A stretch of 30,739 bases of DNA, from IMG/VR virus record IMGVR_UViG_3300032086_004450, positions 1 through 30,739 of that record. One strand, written 5' to 3'. Both the position numbers and the translations under genes were made by a program. This stretch comes from a virus. Below the pieces are notes generated by a model. That model was not told the origin of the DNA. It ran no database searches and saw only the letters and a program-made list of their open reading frames with translations. How positions within the stretch are numbered: the first letter of the stretch is position 1; each line of letters opens with the position of its first letter. Positions 6,471 through 13,816 of the stretch are shown here, in pieces.

Positions 6471-7193
6471 ATGCGCCCTGAAACGATCCTGAAACAGCCT
6501 TCCGAGGTGCTGCACCGTCCGATCACCTTCAGCGGGGTGTCGACCGTGACGGAGTTGCACTCGGTTGAGGTCGCGGCCAGAGGGCTGGTCGCGGGTGCGG
6601 CGGAGCTGGGAGTCGTGCCCCAGCTTTTTGTCGGCGCCGTAACGCTCGCCATCTCCGGGGGAACGGATGGCGAGCGTTACCTCATCACCGCCATCGCCGA
6701 CGATGCCGATGGGCAGCGGGTGGAAACCGAGCTGGAGATCGCGGTCATCGACATGGCCTGGGCGATGCCCGACGGCGGTGCGCCCTATCTGTCGATCGCG
6801 GATTTCATCGAGCGCTTCACCCTGGAAGAGGTCATGACGATGACCGACACCGGCAAAGGCTTCATCGATCGGGGGTTGCTGGTCGGTGCGCTGATCAACG
6901 CGCAGGCGGTGGCGGACGCGCATATCGCCGCCCGCTACACCGTGCCGCTGCTCGATGTGCCGCTGATCATCAAGAAGATCGTGGGTGACCTCGCGCGGGC
7001 TGAACTCTATCCTCGCGGCGCGCCCGATGGCGTCGATGCGCAGGCGAAGGCGTCGATGAAGATGCTGGAACGCATCCAGTCCGGCGCGCTGCCGGTGCCG
7101 GCTGCAACAGCCCCGACCGCAGCGCCCAGTCAGGACGATATTCTGGTCGCGCCGGGTAGGCGCGCCTACCCGGATGGGTTGAAGGGCTACTAA
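6471..7193 (+). CDS. gp36-like (DUF1320) connector protein with an added N-terminal beta domain
   Basis: The 240-aa product appears to have two parts. Residues about 105-240 match the Mu gp36/DUF1320 family (PYLSIADFIERFTLEEV, ALINAQAVADAHIAARY, then IIKKIVGDLARAELY), which are head-tail connector proteins. Residues about 15-95 resemble the beta-sandwich of phage fibre or tail adaptor proteins (ITFSGVSTVTELHSVEV, then a GG-DGERYLITAIADDADG segment). Most gp36 homologues consist of the second part alone, so this looks like a fusion. The stop overlaps the next start (TAATG). Confidence 0.75.
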   Translation: MRPETILKQPSEVLHRPITFSGVSTVTELHSVEVAARGLVAGAAELGVVPQLFVGAVTLAISGGTDGERYLITAIADDADGQRVETELEIAVIDMAWAMPDGGAPYLSIADFIERFTLEEVMTMTDTGKGFIDRGLLVGALINAQAVADAHIAARYTVPLLDVPLIIKKIVGDLARAELYPRGAPDGVDAQAKASMKMLERIQSGALPVPAATAPTAAPSQDDILVAPGRRAYPDGLKGY

Positions 7194-7720
7194 TGGGCGC
7201 GGGTTTCGACGTCACCATCCAGATGGATGATGCCGCACTCGACGCGGCGCTATCCCGCGCGGTGAAGGCCGGTACGGACCTGCGCCAACCGATGGGCGAA
7301 ATTGCAGAGGAGTGGATGGACCATGTCCGCGACCGCTTTGCCCAGGAGCGCGACCCCTTCGGCGTGCCCTGGAAAAAGCGTCGCATCGACCCGGATGCGC
7401 CGATCAATGTCAAGGATGCGAGTCGTCCGCTGCTCCGCAAGGAAGGTTTTCTCTTCAACGCGATCGTGCCCGACTTCGGATCGAACTTCGCCCAGGTCGG
7501 GGTGCTGAAAACGGCGGGACCGGCCAAATATGCACGCATCCACAATGAAGGCGGCACCATCACGCCCCGGAAAGGCAAGGCCCTGTCCTTTGGCGGGCGC
7601 CTGGTCGCCAAGGTGGTGATGCCCAAGCGCCAATATGTGGGCTTTGGCCCGGATGAGCGCCGCACCGTGATTGAAGTGATGACCGACTTTCTGCGCGGTC
7701 TGTTTGGAGGCCCGGCGTGA
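7193..7720 (+). CDS. Phage virion morphogenesis protein (Mu gpG / tail completion family)
   Basis: The 175-aa product matches the virion morphogenesis family that includes Mu gpG and P2 gpS. Characteristic parts are an N-terminal amphipathic section (ALSRAVKAGTDLRQPMGEIA), a central GVPWKKRRIDPDA segment, a KYARIHNEGGTI segment near residue 110-120 and a KRQYVGFGPDERRTVIEV segment near the C-terminus. These proteins finish the head-tail joint. It overlaps its neighbours by one base at the start (TAATG) and by four bases at the end (GTGA), so translation is coupled. Confidence 0.85.
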   Translation: MGAGFDVTIQMDDAALDAALSRAVKAGTDLRQPMGEIAEEWMDHVRDRFAQERDPFGVPWKKRRIDPDAPINVKDASRPLLRKEGFLFNAIVPDFGSNFAQVGVLKTAGPAKYARIHNEGGTITPRKGKALSFGGRLVAKVVMPKRQYVGFGPDERRTVIEVMTDFLRGLFGGPA

Positions 7721-8139
7721 TTTCTCAAAAGCCCATCGTCGCACGGCTCGAACAGGCGGGCCTTCGGAACGTATCCGGCTTGCTCGAATGGGCCAGCCTT
7801 GCGGAGGCCCCGCGCGCCTCCCCCTCGTTCTTCGTGGTGCCGGAAGCCGACTCGGCGGCGCCGAACGGGCTTGGCACGCGGGCGCTGGACCAGAAGCTGG
7901 CAGAGCAGTTCGGTGTCATCGTCGTGGTCGAGGCGCGGGCGCGAGGCGACAACATGGTCGATGATGCGCTGAAGGAGCAGGTCGACAAGGTGATCGATGC
8001 GCTGGTGTTGTGGACGCACCCGGAGGCGAGTGCGCCTACGCAATATGGCGGCGGCCGGCTGCTTTCCGCTGAGGGATACCGCGTCGCTTGGCTTGTGAGG
8101 CTTACGACATCTCGGCACATCAGGAAGGAAAGTCAATGA
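7717..8139 (+). CDS. Tail terminator-like (Gp37/DUF1834-type) protein
   Basis: The 140-aa product begins at a GTG that overlaps the previous stop. It has an N-terminal helix (IVARLEQAGLRNVSGLLEWASLAEA), a beta segment with FFVVPEAD, a strand-turn FGVIVVVEARA and a long helix (LKEQVDKVIDALVLW). This layout and its place between the gpG-like gene and the tail tube are those of tail terminator or tail completion proteins such as Mu gp37. I cannot identify the exact family with certainty. Confidence 0.65.
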   Translation: MISQKPIVARLEQAGLRNVSGLLEWASLAEAPRASPSFFVVPEADSAAPNGLGTRALDQKLAEQFGVIVVVEARARGDNMVDDALKEQVDKVIDALVLWTHPEASAPTQYGGGRLLSAEGYRVAWLVRLTTSRHIRKESQ

Positions 8140-8375
8140 CCCGCCAGGCGAAGGTTTCTCAGGCAAACCCGACGCAGCCGCGCCCCCGAGACGCTGCGGG
8201 CAACGAACTGGACCAGTGGGGACTGCCCATCGCCGGTCCGTTGCGGGCTGCTCGACTGGCCGAACTGAAGAAGACCGATCCCAATGTAGAGCCGGAGGCG
8301 TGGGCCTCTGCCGGCACCGGCGACGCCAGCGGCGCGTCGGTCGCGTCGGACAAGGAGGATGACGCAAATGGTTGA
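8136..8375 (+). CDS. Small uncharacterised phage protein (79 aa)
   Basis: The gene starts at ATG 8136, overlapping the upstream stop (ATGA) and preceded by AGGAAGGAAAG. The same frame stays open upstream but the ribosome site supports this start. The product is polar with a motif PRDAAGNELDQWGLPIAG and an acidic, disordered tail. It occupies the position of the small Mu gp38-like protein before the tail tube. I do not recognise its family. Confidence 0.65.
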   Translation: MTRQAKVSQANPTQPRPRDAAGNELDQWGLPIAGPLRAARLAELKKTDPNVEPEAWASAGTGDASGASVASDKEDDANG

Positions 8376-9306
8376 TGCCACCAAGGTACTGCTGGCCAAA
8401 AAGGAAACGACATATGGCACCGACGCCGCCCCCACGGCTGCGGCGAATGCCATTCTCACCCGGAACTTTTCGACCAAGCCGGTCGAGAGTGACCGGCTGG
8501 AGCGCAACCTTGACCAGCGCGTCTTTGGCGCGCGGGCGTCGGCCGCCACGAACGAACGCCGCACGATGAGCTATGAAGTTGAGCTGGCCGGCTCTGGCAC
8601 GGCAGGCACCGCGCCCGCCTGGATGGAACTGTTGGAAGCCTGCGGCATGGCGGCGGCCGTGCTGTCGGCCGGCGCCAGTGCCGTTCAGAACTTCGCCGCG
8701 CCCGGTGTTGCGGGCACTTCGCTGACCCAGCATGATTACATGGCTGATCAGCGCCGCAAGACGGTCGGCGCTGTCGGGACGTTCTCGCTCGATTACACCG
8801 CTGGCGCTTATCCCTTTGCCACGCTTCAGTTCACCGGCCTTATTCCCACGGCCACGCCGTTCGACAAAAGCGCCCCAACCGCGCCGGTTCTGACGCGCTG
8901 GAAGCGGCCGCAAGAAGTAAATGTCGACAACACCACCGTATCGCTCGACGGCTATTCGGCCGTGACGCGCAGCTGGCGCGCGGAAGCGGGCGTCGATGTC
9001 GCGCTGCGCAATCTGGTCGGTTCGCGCTATGTGCGACGCGGCAATCACTCCATGACATCGACCTTGGTGATCGAGGCTCCCGACATTGCGGCGAAGGACT
9101 ATATTTCTCGTCTGCGCGCCAATGATCTTGTCGCCTTCAGCCTTACCCATGGGCTGGGTGCGGGCAATATCCTCAACCTCGCCTCAGCCAAGGTCCAGAT
9201 CGCGGATATCGCCGAAAGCGAGGAAAATGACATCCTCATGTGGACGTTGTCGCTGATCCACACCGTTGACGGCGGCGCGGCCGACCTGACCATCACCGCA
9301 ACCTGA
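8368..9306 (+). CDS. Phage tail tube protein
   Basis: The 312-aa product resembles long tail tube proteins of siphoviruses. It begins KVLLAKKETTYGTDAAPTAA, a common opening in this family that marks the start of the tube domain, and contains beta-rich stretches throughout with a closing DILMWTLSLIHTVDG. A perfect AAGGAGG sits at 8352-8358. It is 9 bases from ATG 8368 but touches ATG 8359, so 8368 is the start. No tail sheath gene is present, which supports a non-contractile tail. The next genes are the chaperone pair and the tape measure, as in other long-tailed phages. Confidence 0.85.
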   Translation: MVDATKVLLAKKETTYGTDAAPTAAANAILTRNFSTKPVESDRLERNLDQRVFGARASAATNERRTMSYEVELAGSGTAGTAPAWMELLEACGMAAAVLSAGASAVQNFAAPGVAGTSLTQHDYMADQRRKTVGAVGTFSLDYTAGAYPFATLQFTGLIPTATPFDKSAPTAPVLTRWKRPQEVNVDNTTVSLDGYSAVTRSWRAEAGVDVALRNLVGSRYVRRGNHSMTSTLVIEAPDIAAKDYISRLRANDLVAFSLTHGLGAGNILNLASAKVQIADIAESEENDILMWTLSLIHTVDGGAADLTITAT

Positions 9307-9419
9307 ATACCGAGAGGCCATGAAGCCAATACCGGCGTCCGGGCCGGCTGGTGGAGCCAAGACATCGGATCGGCGGGGCCGCGACCCTTGCCTATCCACC
9401 AGCACCAAGGGACCACAGC

Positions 9420-9809
9420 ATGTTCAAAATTACCGCCGCGCCTCTGGTCTGGTGGCCGGTCACTTTCCCCGGCGTGTCCGAAGAGGGCGAAGTCGTCGAA
9501 AACCGGTTCGAGATGCGGTTCCGTATCCTCACGGAAGACGAGCATCAGGCCTTCATCCTGTCAGTCGGCGCGAACGAGAAGCTGGACGTGGCCAATGGCA
9601 CGGTGTCGGCGCCCAGCGAGGAAGCGGCCAAGGTCGTGCTGCGGATCGCAGCGGACTGGCGCGGTGTCGGGGCCGAAAATGGCGAGCCGCTGAAGTTCAG
9701 CGATGAGCATCTGCGTCAGCTGTTGAATGTTCCCAACGCCTTCAACGGCGTGATGAAGGCTTATGGCGCATGCCGTGCCGGCCGCGCCGAGGTTCGCGCG
9801 GGAAACTGA
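9420..9809 (+). CDS. Tail assembly chaperone, short form (gpG analogue)
   Basis: The 129-aa product (MFKITAAPLVWWPVTFPG onward) lies between the tail tube and tape measure genes, where long-tailed phages encode the assembly chaperone. It ends on GGA-AAC-TGA, which forms the slippery heptamer GGGAAAC at 9800-9806. ATG 9420 was chosen as the start because it gives the usual length and follows a structured 113-bp gap (a GCTGGTGGA/TCCACCAGC pair at 9347-9403). By analogy with lambda G and GT, the short form is made in excess and helps assemble the tail tube on the tape measure. Confidence 0.85.
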   Translation: MFKITAAPLVWWPVTFPGVSEEGEVVENRFEMRFRILTEDEHQAFILSVGANEKLDVANGTVSAPSEEAAKVVLRIAADWRGVGAENGEPLKFSDEHLRQLLNVPNAFNGVMKAYGACRAGRAEVRAGN

Positions 9810-10156
9810 AAGCCGCTGCGCGCGCCTGGGCGAGCGGGCGTGGCGGCGTCAGGAAGAAGGCTGACGATATTTTGACCCAGGCCGCGATCATGCCCGCATG
9901 GATGGAAGAGCGGATGGCGGCAGAGAGTCGTGAGTTGGAACTTGCGCCCGATGAGGCCACGCCCTTCAGCCTCTTCCTGTCGCTCGGAACGCAATGGGCT
10001 CGCCATGCCATGACCGGCGTGCGCCTCGGCCTCGACTATTCGGTTATCCCGTCAGTGGCCCAGATGATGGGCATTGCCCTCACACCGCCCATGTTCCTCG
10101 ATCTGCGCATCATGGAAGGCGCTGCCCTGGATGAGTTTGCGAGGGCCAAGCGATGA
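9420..10156 (+). CDS. Tail assembly chaperone, long -1 frameshift form (gpGT analogue)
   Basis: An overlapping frame runs to the stop at 10156, which touches the tape measure start (ATGA). Slipping back one base at GGGAAAC (9800-9806) joins the short chaperone to this frame: after 129 residues, reading resumes at CTG 9806 and adds about 116 residues (LKAAARAWASGRGG onward), giving about 245 in total. The added part has its own helical segments (AIMPAWMEERMAAESRELE). It lacks a credible independent start. This is the classic lambda G/GT arrangement. Confidence 0.85.
9800..9806 (+). promoter_or_regulatory. -1 programmed frameshift site GGGAAAC
   Basis: The heptamer has the form X XXY YYZ in the correct reading phase (G GGA AAC) and is followed directly by the stop TGA at 9807-9809. 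The sequence downstream is very GC-rich (for example GCCGC at about 9812 and GCGGC at about 9843 could pair) and may form a stimulating structure. Confidence 0.88.
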
Positions 10157-13100
10157 GCGATGTCGTCGTCGGCGTTCGCCTCAATGGCGACGGGTCCGGC
10201 CTGGTCGGGCAGCTCCGAGTTTCGTCCAGCGAGTTTGACCGCCTTCGTGCGGCAGAGAAAGGCGTGGCTGACGGCGCGCGGGATGTATCTGCCGCGACCG
10301 GGCAGGCGGCGTCGGGCTTGGCCAACACCTCCGTTGAGGCGCGCAAGGCCGCCTTCAACCTGAGCCACCTCTCCGAGCAATCGGAGGCGCAGACGCGTGC
10401 CCAAAAGCAGGCAGGCGAAGCCGCCAAATCCCTCAACGGCAACATTGGGCTGCAAAGGGCTGGCTGGCAGTCCCTCGGATACCAGATGCAGGACATCGGT
10501 ATCCAATATTCCATGAACACGCGACTGAGCCAGATCATGGCGATGCAGTCGGGGCAGGTGTTCAGCGCCATCAACATGATTGCCCAGGGCAGCGAAAACG
10601 CCCAGGGCAAGCTCGGCAAATTCGCGGCGATCATGGGAGGGCCGTGGGGGATCGCCGCGACGGTCGCGATCTCCCTGGGTTCGGCGCTGTGGAGCCAGTT
10701 GAGCAAGGTTGACGACGCGAGCGATGATGCCAGTCAGTCGACCATCAATTTCAGCAGCAGCCTGGTCGCTCAGCAAAGCATCGTCGCCAATTCGACCGAT
10801 GGCATCAAGCAGCTGGAGGAGGCGACGCGCGGCCTCATCAACACCCAGGCCATCCTGCTGGACAATCTGCAGCTCGTATCGAAAGCGAGTGTTGGCGAGC
10901 TGGAGCGGCAACTCGCCGGCGTAGACGCGCAGATCGACAAGCTGTCGAAATTCAAACCGCCGATCAACCTGATCCCCTTCCTCGACGACCCGGCATCGTC
11001 GCGTATTGCCGATCTGCAGCAGCAGCGGAACGATGTGTTGGGCCAACTCGCCAGCGCGCGCCGGTCGCTGGCCAGCGCGCGGGTGGGGCTGGAGGAACGC
11101 GCCGCGAACGAGCGCGCCGACCCCGATGAACGCGCGCGGGGGGAGATAGAGCGGGAACGCGCCCGCCTTCGTGAGCGCCGCCAATATACGCTGGGCCTTG
11201 AGACCGGATCGGTGCCGTTGGCGGATGGGCCGTCGCTCGATCAGCTCAGCGCCGCCCAATTCGACCAGCAGATGGCGGAGCTGAAGCGCCGGGAGAATGC
11301 CCTGAAGGACAGGGCGAAGCCGAAGAAGGACAACAGCGCAGCGAAGGCGGCGCGCGAGGCGGAGCGTCTGGCTGTGTTCGGCGAACGCGCCGAAGACGCC
11401 ATCGCCCGGATGAACGACCAGTTCAACGCCGCACCGCGCGATATCGACCAGGCGCGTCAGGCGACCGCGAAGCTGGACGACATCATCGCCGATCTGGAAA
11501 AGCGCAAGCCCAAGAATTTCGAGGCGCTGATCGCCCAGGCGGAGGCGGTGAAGCCGCTGATCCAGGAAAGTCTTGTCAGGCCGATCCGGCAGATGCTCGC
11601 CGATCAAGAGCGTCAGATCGACCTGGGGGAGCTTCAGCTCGCCGGTCGGCAGGCTGATGCGGATGCGCTCCAGCTCACCTATCAGCTCATGGACAAGCTG
11701 GGGGTGGAGAGCGAGCAGCAACTCGCCACGGAGTTGGCGAAGCGCGGTGTGACGGAGGACCAGGTCCGCGCGCTTTATGATAATCTGGACGTGATGCGCG
11801 AACAGACCCGCGAAATGCGCGTTCAACAGCAGCTCCAGCAGATGTTCCTGTCCGCCGTTGGCGACATGCGGGAAAATGTCCGGCTGACTTTCGAGAGCCT
11901 TCGGACGGATGGCCCGAAGGCGCTGGAGGACTTCGGCAAGCGCTTTGTCGATGTGTTTGACCGGCTGTTTTCCGAGACGATCACGGAGAAGCTGTTCGGG
12001 GACTTCTTCCGCGATCTGGAAGATGACATCACCGGCGGCGACAAATTGAGCAAGGCCGGCGATAAAATGGCGGAAGCCGTAGGGCGCGCTGCCAGGGAGA
12101 TCGACCGGACTTCCAGCGACATCACCGATCTAGGAAAGGCCGCAGCCACGGCGGCTGCGAATATTAGTGGGGCGAAAGCTTCAGTCCCGGCGGGCTGGGT
12201 TGTTGGTGATGACGGAAAGCCGTTCGATCCCAATGCCCCGGCCGACATCATCGTAAATGGCAATAAGCCGGACATCCTGAAAGATTTGAAGCTGGGGTTC
12301 AAAGAGGGCTACGGTGACTTCTTTGATGAGCTGAAGGGTGATTTTCGTAACATCTTCACCGAGATTTTCGGTGACAAGGGAATATTCAGTGAGTCGCTTG
12401 GAAAAACACTAGGTGGTCTCACGGCGGGTGCGCAGACCGGTTCATTGGCAGGAAACCTCGTCACGGACGTCCTGGGCATCAAGGGAAGTTCTACCGGCGG
12501 CGCGATCGGCGGTGCCATCGGGTCGGCGATCGCGGGTCCGCTTGGGTCGATCGTCGGCGGAACACTCGGCTCCGTAGTAGGTGGCCTTTTCAAGAAGACG
12601 AAATATGGCACTTCGGTCGTCACGGGTGGCGATAGCGAGGATGTATCAACGGCCGGTAACAGCTCCAGCCGCGAAAAGGCGTCGATTGGGTTGGCCAGTT
12701 CGATCCAGGATACGCTGGGTCAGGTCGCCGAGGAATTTGGTGCGAAGATCGGATCGTTTAATACGTCGATTGGCGTCTACAAGGACAAATATCGCGTTTC
12801 CACCACGGGTTATGAGGGTAAGCTCAACTTCAGTGGCGCGAGTGCCAACGGTCTCTACAATTTTGACGATGATCAGGCGGGCGCTATCGCCTTCGCCACG
12901 CTCGACGCTATCCGTGATGGCGGTCTGGAAGGTCTGTCAGATGCCGTTCGCAAGGCCTTTTCGAGCAGCGACGATCTAGACGAAGCACTAGAGGAAGCGC
13001 TGAAGGTCCGCGAAGTCGAAAAGCTGCTGGGCGGTCTGGGCGCTGAGCTGGAGGATCAGTTCAAGGCCTTTGAAACACAGGCGAAGGAGCGGGTGCGCAT

Positions 13101-13644
13101 CGCCACCCAATATGGCTTCGATGTCGTCGAGATCGAAAAGCGCAACGCCGAAGATCGGGCCAAGTTGGTCGATGAAATCCTGAGTGACCGAGTGGGGTCG
13201 CTCCAGCAGCTCCTTAACGACATGAAGTTCGGTGACCTGTTCGAAGGATCGGCCGCCGATCGTCGTGAGGCTCTGTTGGTCGAGATCGCCAAGGCGCGCC
13301 AAGCTGCCGAGGCGGGCGAGGATGGTGCTGCCGACACCCTGGCGGACCTTTTGCGTCAGCTGACTGAGCTATCCCGCGAGGCTTATGGCACGGCGGGCGA
13401 TGAATATGCTGCCGATCGGGACAATGCGGTCTCAGCAGCCGAGGCGGTGATCAAGGCCGAGAATGATCGTATCAAGGCCGCGCAGGATGCCGTTGACGCG
13501 ACAAATGCGAAGCTGGACACCGCCAACGAGCTGGCCAATGAGCAAGTCCAGTATCTCGCGGAGATTGCGTCGTCGCTGGCCAGGGCTGGCGTAGTCGTTA
13601 GCACGGTGGTGCCTGAATTGAACCAGGCGCTGGTGGCGCGTTAG
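10153..13644 (+). CDS. Tail tape measure protein
   Basis: The 1163-aa product is the largest gene of the tail tube module and follows the chaperone pair, as tape measures do. It is mostly helical and Gln/Ala/Glu-rich, with long coiled-coil stretches (for example around residues 310-520). A hydrophobic segment occurs near residues 165-185 (MGGPWGIAATVAISLGSALW), and a Gly-rich hydrophobic stretch near residues 775-815 (GGAIGGAIGSAIAGPLGSIV) could insert into the host membrane. Using the usual rough ratio of 1.5 angstroms per residue, the tail would be about 170 nm. The start overlaps the chaperone stop by four bases. Confidence 0.9.
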   Translation: MSDVVVGVRLNGDGSGLVGQLRVSSSEFDRLRAAEKGVADGARDVSAATGQAASGLANTSVEARKAAFNLSHLSEQSEAQTRAQKQAGEAAKSLNGNIGLQRAGWQSLGYQMQDIGIQYSMNTRLSQIMAMQSGQVFSAINMIAQGSENAQGKLGKFAAIMGGPWGIAATVAISLGSALWSQLSKVDDASDDASQSTINFSSSLVAQQSIVANSTDGIKQLEEATRGLINTQAILLDNLQLVSKASVGELERQLAGVDAQIDKLSKFKPPINLIPFLDDPASSRIADLQQQRNDVLGQLASARRSLASARVGLEERAANERADPDERARGEIERERARLRERRQYTLGLETGSVPLADGPSLDQLSAAQFDQQMAELKRRENALKDRAKPKKDNSAAKAAREAERLAVFGERAEDAIARMNDQFNAAPRDIDQARQATAKLDDIIADLEKRKPKNFEALIAQAEAVKPLIQESLVRPIRQMLADQERQIDLGELQLAGRQADADALQLTYQLMDKLGVESEQQLATELAKRGVTEDQVRALYDNLDVMREQTREMRVQQQLQQMFLSAVGDMRENVRLTFESLRTDGPKALEDFGKRFVDVFDRLFSETITEKLFGDFFRDLEDDITGGDKLSKAGDKMAEAVGRAAREIDRTSSDITDLGKAAATAAANISGAKASVPAGWVVGDDGKPFDPNAPADIIVNGNKPDILKDLKLGFKEGYGDFFDELKGDFRNIFTEIFGDKGIFSESLGKTLGGLTAGAQTGSLAGNLVTDVLGIKGSSTGGAIGGAIGSAIAGPLGSIVGGTLGSVVGGLFKKTKYGTSVVTGGDSEDVSTAGNSSSREKASIGLASSIQDTLGQVAEEFGAKIGSFNTSIGVYKDKYRVSTTGYEGKLNFSGASANGLYNFDDDQAGAIAFATLDAIRDGGLEGLSDAVRKAFSSSDDLDEALEEALKVREVEKLLGGLGAELEDQFKAFETQAKERVRIATQYGFDVVEIEKRNAEDRAKLVDEILSDRVGSLQQLLNDMKFGDLFEGSAADRREALLVEIAKARQAAEAGEDGAADTLADLLRQLTELSREAYGTAGDEYAADRDNAVSAAEAVIKAENDRIKAAQDAVDATNAKLDTANELANEQVQYLAEIASSLARAGVVVSTVVPELNQALVAR

Positions 13645-13755
13645 TGGCGCTCTTGCATTTTGCTGCGTGATGAGTGAATTGTGGGCAGGCGCACGAACGG
13701 CCGCGCCCGTGTTTCCGTCAATGGAAACCCATTAATCTTATCCTCCAAGCCTAAT

Positions 13756-13782
13756 CCGATCCCATGGATCGGGCGCTTTTCT
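13756..13782 (+). terminator. Intrinsic terminator between tape measure and giant fibre genes
   Basis: CCGATCC (13756-13762) pairs with GGATCGG (13766-13772) over a 3-nt loop, then GCGC and TTTTCTTTG. It lies in the 172-bp gap after the tape measure gene, the largest gap in the late region. The giant fibre gene would then need partial read-through or its own promoter. Confidence 0.65.
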
Positions 13783-13816
13783 TTGTTGCTTTGCGGCGGG
13801 CATTCGGGGGTGCGCG

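Noticed and set aside
6970-9150. A 726-codon open frame on the minus strand
   Set aside because: It lies opposite six well-supported, overlapping head and tail genes, has biased Arg/His/Pro composition typical of antisense high-GC frames, and shows no family pattern.
10036-11826. A 596-codon minus-strand frame over the chaperone and tape measure genes
   Set aside because: It is antisense to clear tail genes and has the low-information composition of a shadow frame.
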